DNA of 64,000 nt from positions 1-64,000 of the forward strand of contig WRIC01000001.1 of the NCBI GenBank assembly GCA_009782915.1, written 5' to 3'. How positions within the stretch are numbered: position 1 is the stretch's first letter; every line of letters starts with the position of its first letter. The DNA comes from Propionibacteriaceae bacterium (lineage in GTDB: Bacteria; Actinomycetota; Actinomycetes; Propionibacteriales; Propionibacteriaceae). Positions 60,959 to 64,000 of the stretch are shown piece by piece. Both the position numbers and the translations under genes were made by a program. The notes under the pieces were generated by a model, which worked only from the letters and a program-made list of their open reading frames with translations, searched no databases and was not told the DNA's origin.

Positions 60959-63082
60959 GTGTCCTATTCACTGGAGGAAGCAAACTCCGCGATAGCTGCT
61001 ATTACAGGTTTGCCTGTCGGGGTTGGTCGAATTCGAGTTGCAGAACGCCTCGTGCGTCGAATCGAAGTAGAAGGACCAGATGAGGCTCGTGCTTATGCTT
61101 TGCATGTACTGGTTGGTTCCTGGTACTTGATGGGAAAAATCGAACAAGCTCTGGTGGTATTTCACAAACTGAGGAAGTGGTGGATTCGACACCCCGAACA
61201 TGTCGACTCCTATGATCAGCACATTGGATTGTGGTTTTATGTATGGCTGATCGACGGACTAGGGGAAAACTCCTCGGTGCACCCTCAGCACATCGACACG
61301 TTGCTGGAGTCCATGGAAAAGCATTATGGTATCTTGGGGCAGGGCATGGATCGTGTCTGGAAAACACGTTTGGAATGGTCAATGCTCCGCGGGGCTCCCG
61401 AGGTGGATGCGAATTTCGTGTCATGGTTTCCCTTGCCTGTTGATCCCACGGATTCCTGCCAGCCGTGCGCGACAGCAACCCACGCTAAATATCTGATATA
61501 TTGTGGGGATATCGAGGGTGCTGCTACGGTCTTAGAAGCTGCCCTGAGTCAGGATATGAGTTGTGGCCAAGAACCCCAGACCATGTTGTCGTTGCTCATG
61601 TGGTGCTACATAGAGTTAGAAAAACTAGAGCAGGCAGAGAAAACTCTGGCAGAAGCACTGATGAAGGTAACCTCAATGGGGGTGACTCGCCACAACGAAT
61701 ATGCTCGACTCTTTGAGGTTCTTGCCCGCGGTCACCTGGTTGATCGGGCGCTTGGATTGATGGAGAAAATCTCTGTTCGGCTGGAGCATGCGACACAATA
61801 CATTCGCCTCAATTGTCTAAGATCCGTATTGTCTGGCATCACCTGTTTGATCGCCCAGGGTCATGGCGATCGCCAGGTAGCTTTCGAGGGGGTGTCGCTT
61901 TCTCTGCGCGAACTCTTGACTTGTGTCGACACTGAAGCTCAAGAACTGAGTGCACTCTTTGATGCTCGTGACTCCACTGGCATCCATGCCGCCAGGTTGG
62001 ATCGCGCTCGTCAAGTGAAATCAACATCACGCCCGTTGAATTTCATGCTCTTTGAGCCGCTACCCACGCCGCAACCAGTGGCACCACCTACCTTGGAACA
62101 GGTATCACTGCCACAACCCATATCGCACCCCTCACCCCTGACCAGGGTTCCCTCCCGCCACGACAGTCCTAACAACTCCCGTACCCCCCAAGAACCACCT
62201 GCGCAGGAAACTGATGCCGATGAAAGCCTGGACCGCTACTATCGAAACAGCGAAGAAGCACTCGCCCAAGGAAACCTTCTTACAGCGGGTTGGTGTCTAG
62301 CTGAGGCTGCCCATCTTCATCAGGTTGATCGCAATGTTTCTCAAGCCAATGATGACTACGCCACAGCAGTTGTTTACCTCAAAGCCGGTGGCGTACGCTT
62401 CGAAGACATCACACCGCTCTTAGCCGCCTGGGCACCTGATGTGGATGAGGCACGCTGTGGGACTTTTCTTTCTCAGGGGTACAACGGGAGTTATTACTTC
62501 AAGGGGACAAACAACTCTTCAGCCGGTGAGGAACCTTTTAATACAGTGATCTCGCAACGCGAAGCAGGTGATGATAACTACCCCATTGTGAGTTCGCCCA
62601 TGATCAAAAAGTATCTCCATGCCAAGTGTGTCATTTTGGATGCCATGGCTCGCGTCATGGCAACCTGGGGGAGCGAGCAGGAGAAGAGAGAAGCGATACG
62701 GATGGTTGACTATTCTGCTGTGTGGATGGACAGCCTCGGGTGCCATGATTTCGCTGCTCACGCATGGTGGCTAGAAGCAAACCTCTGTGCAGAACTCCAG
62801 AATGATCGTGCTGATGAGTATTACCGTCTCGCCTTGAGGTGTTTCCAGTTCACCGCCGGAAGAGGACTGTTCGCTGGGCGCCAAGTTGCCATCGAGTACG
62901 CCTCGTACCTCACTACCCAAGACCGCCACGAGGAGGCCCAAGCCATCACCGCCGTCTGGGTAACCCCACCAACCGATCGCGGGGGCCACTCCCAGCAAAC
63001 CCCGTTCAACTCAGCTCGCCCCAACACAGCCGACTCATCTCTCCGCGTCAACTCAGCCCCTCACAACTCGAACTTCACCTAA
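60959..63082 (+). CDS. Helical-repeat (TPR-like) protein, copy 2
   Basis: 707 aa from GTG 60959, three bases after the permease stop. Paralogue of the gene at 56001-57956: EGPDEARAYALHVLVGSWYL, WWIRHPEHVDSYDQ, VWKTRLEWSMLRGAPEV and the same DSCQPC (165-170) plus H175. LARGHLVDRALGLMEKISVR, AGWCLAEAAHLHQVDRNVSQ and FAAHAWWLEANL are also shared. A Pro-rich linker (about 355-415) is longer than in copy 1, and a Ser/Pro/Asn-rich tail of about 40 residues is added. It ends the operon. Having one copy beside the HSP90-like gene and the other beside the transporter suggests each serves one of them, or that they form a hetero-complex. Confidence 0.65.
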   Translation: MSYSLEEANSAIAAITGLPVGVGRIRVAERLVRRIEVEGPDEARAYALHVLVGSWYLMGKIEQALVVFHKLRKWWIRHPEHVDSYDQHIGLWFYVWLIDGLGENSSVHPQHIDTLLESMEKHYGILGQGMDRVWKTRLEWSMLRGAPEVDANFVSWFPLPVDPTDSCQPCATATHAKYLIYCGDIEGAATVLEAALSQDMSCGQEPQTMLSLLMWCYIELEKLEQAEKTLAEALMKVTSMGVTRHNEYARLFEVLARGHLVDRALGLMEKISVRLEHATQYIRLNCLRSVLSGITCLIAQGHGDRQVAFEGVSLSLRELLTCVDTEAQELSALFDARDSTGIHAARLDRARQVKSTSRPLNFMLFEPLPTPQPVAPPTLEQVSLPQPISHPSPLTRVPSRHDSPNNSRTPQEPPAQETDADESLDRYYRNSEEALAQGNLLTAGWCLAEAAHLHQVDRNVSQANDDYATAVVYLKAGGVRFEDITPLLAAWAPDVDEARCGTFLSQGYNGSYYFKGTNNSSAGEEPFNTVISQREAGDDNYPIVSSPMIKKYLHAKCVILDAMARVMATWGSEQEKREAIRMVDYSAVWMDSLGCHDFAAHAWWLEANLCAELQNDRADEYYRLALRCFQFTAGRGLFAGRQVAIEYASYLTTQDRHEEAQAITAVWVTPPTDRGGHSQQTPFNSARPNTADSSLRVNSAPHNSNFT

Positions 63083-63087
63083 ATCCT

Positions 63088-63138
63088 GTTTGTGTGATGA
63101 CTTAACCCCCATAATGAGGGTTAAGTCATCACACAAAC
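63088..63138. terminator. 21-bp perfect hairpin between convergent genes
   Basis: GTTTGTGTGATGACTTAACCC (63088-63108, 21 bases) is exactly mirrored at 63118-63138 around a nine-base loop. It stands six bases after the helical-repeat gene and overlaps the end of the leftward DUF559 gene. It probably terminates both transcripts. Confidence 0.75.
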
Positions 63139-63915
63139 TCGATGGGGGATGAACACTGGCCACATTGACGGAGTTTTCCCTTCCAGCCAGCTTGTTGGAG
63201 GATTTTTCCGACCAATCGGGCAGTGGCGCATGGGGTTTTTGCCACATGCGACCAGGTGAGCCGGAGCGTGGTTATCCCTGCTGCCTGATGGTGATTGTCT
63301 CGGTCGATGTCGTTGATAGCTGCTGCTCCCTGGTGGTACGCCTTCCCGTCTACCTCGATAATGAGGTGATATCGCTGATACCAGTGATCGACCCGGTATC
63401 GACCGGTCGGAGAGACCTGGCGTTGTGGCGCGGGAAGCCCATGTGCTTTTTCGACAGTACGCCTGTAGAGGCGCTCCAAGACGGATGTTGTACCCTCCCC
63501 AACCTCGCCAATGAGTTGTTTCATGAGATTACGTTGGTGGTGGAAGGCCCGGGAGTCGAGTTCCTTCAGGAGATCTGAGGTGGTGACGTCCCTACTGTTG
63601 AGTGCCCGCCCGAGGAGGTGGACGAGATCATCAGTCTTCCAGGTTTCTCCGGCATCAATGATTGCTTCTGCCAAAGTAGTACGTGGTGGCGATCCTTGGC
63701 GCTGGCGTGAGGACCTAACAAATATCCATGAAGGATGTGGTGTTACACATTTACTTGCTCCAACGAAAACGAGGATCTGTTGTGGTTTTCGGGCGAAACC
63801 GTAGTCGCACTGCTTCACTCACTCCTATCGAATTCGTCTGAGCAGCTGTGATGGCACCAGCCTGCTGAGCAGCGATAGCCTTTGCCTGATCGAGAATGCC
63901 TTGTCTGATCTTCAT
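63129..63915 (-). pseudogene. Frameshifted DUF559 / AbiEi-like nuclease-fold gene
   Basis: The long open part (229 aa from 63818) contains a DUF559 domain with vsr-like fold: LERLYRRTVEKAHGLPAP, YRVDHWYQRYHLIIEVDGKA (catalytic-type D...E-x-D), DIDRDNHHQAAGITTLRLTW. Before it is the SPPRTTLAEAIIDAGE segment typical of AbiEi-antitoxin-like regions. In another frame, from ATG 63915, the sequence reads MKIRQGILDQAKAIAAQQAG, AITAAQTNSIGVSEAV, the normal N-terminal helix-turn-helix of such proteins. About 70-80 residues that should lie between are absent. So a deletion with frameshift has probably inactivated the gene. Confidence 0.6.
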
Positions 63916-64000
63916 GCCCTTAACTATGGGGATTCGAGCAGGAGAAAAGTCATGAATTTCTGTTCTGTGGATAAGTAAAATCTGTCCTGTGAATATTTTC

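Overview
The window looks like a chromosomal segment from an actinobacterium (class Actinomycetia) of moderate rather than very high GC. A Propionibacteriaceae-type organism is my guess, not something the sequence proves. Supporting features are the infA-rpmJ-rpsM-rpsK-rpsD-rpoA-rplQ order, a CIRCE-controlled groES-groEL pair, a DUF6504-dnaE2 mutasome locus behind a mycobacterial-type LexA box, a two-domain NAD synthetase most like the mycobacterial enzyme, and frequent GTG/TTG starts.

Layout. 1-6.4 kb: trpB, mscL, then three leftward envelope genes. Two of these are membrane-anchored proteins with a C-terminal helix-hairpin-helix domain, one carrying a long AHNAK-like VDLPDVD repeat; between them lies a BON/OmpA protein. 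6.5-11.5 kb: an SOS-type block (dnaE2, DUF6504, SRAP peptidase). 11.7-15.3 kb: small accessory genes and remnants (LURP-one protein, 5'-truncated DUF4143 ATPase, DUF1905 protein, PD-(D/E)XK-like protein, dead glycosyltransferase). 15.3-27.3 kb: an AT-richer cell-surface glycan island with three CDP-glycerol-transferase-like genes, a WbpD/E/B-type diacetamido-sugar operon, a truncated acyltransferase and a secreted amidase. 28.1-34.1 kb: a dppABCDF peptide importer peppered with palindromic repeats. 34.3-35.9 kb: a PrsW-like membrane protease. 36.5-41.5 kb: ribosomal/rpoA operon ending with serS. 41.9-49.4 kb: two ABC systems whose ATPases carry long disordered tails. 50-51.9 kb: groEL/groES. 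52.1-63.1 kb: a seven-gene, mostly overlapping operon: nadE, an HSP90-family protein, a helical-repeat protein, a YbjN protein, an ABC ATPase, its permease, and a paralogue of the helical-repeat protein. The end holds a frameshifted DUF559 nuclease gene.

Two repeat families run through the whole window. Family A is a long imperfect palindrome (core CTGCGCGAAGTCGCAG ... GTCCAGA ... CACAGTTG/CAACTGTG ... TCTGGATTCTGCGACTTCGCGCAG). Family B is a shorter GTGACAAACGCCCCGTCCCC-type unit. Family A sits mostly between genes, but five copies lie in frame inside proteins (three in dnaE2, one at the end of dppD, one in the middle of dppF), and one forms a small ORF that bridges dppB and dppC through ATGA overlaps. 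No transposase is present in the window.

The observations I find most worth pursuing are the in-frame palindromic insertions, the HSP90/helical-repeat/ABC operon, the NAD synthetase whose glutaminase cysteine is replaced by glycine, and the AHNAK-like bacterial repeat protein.
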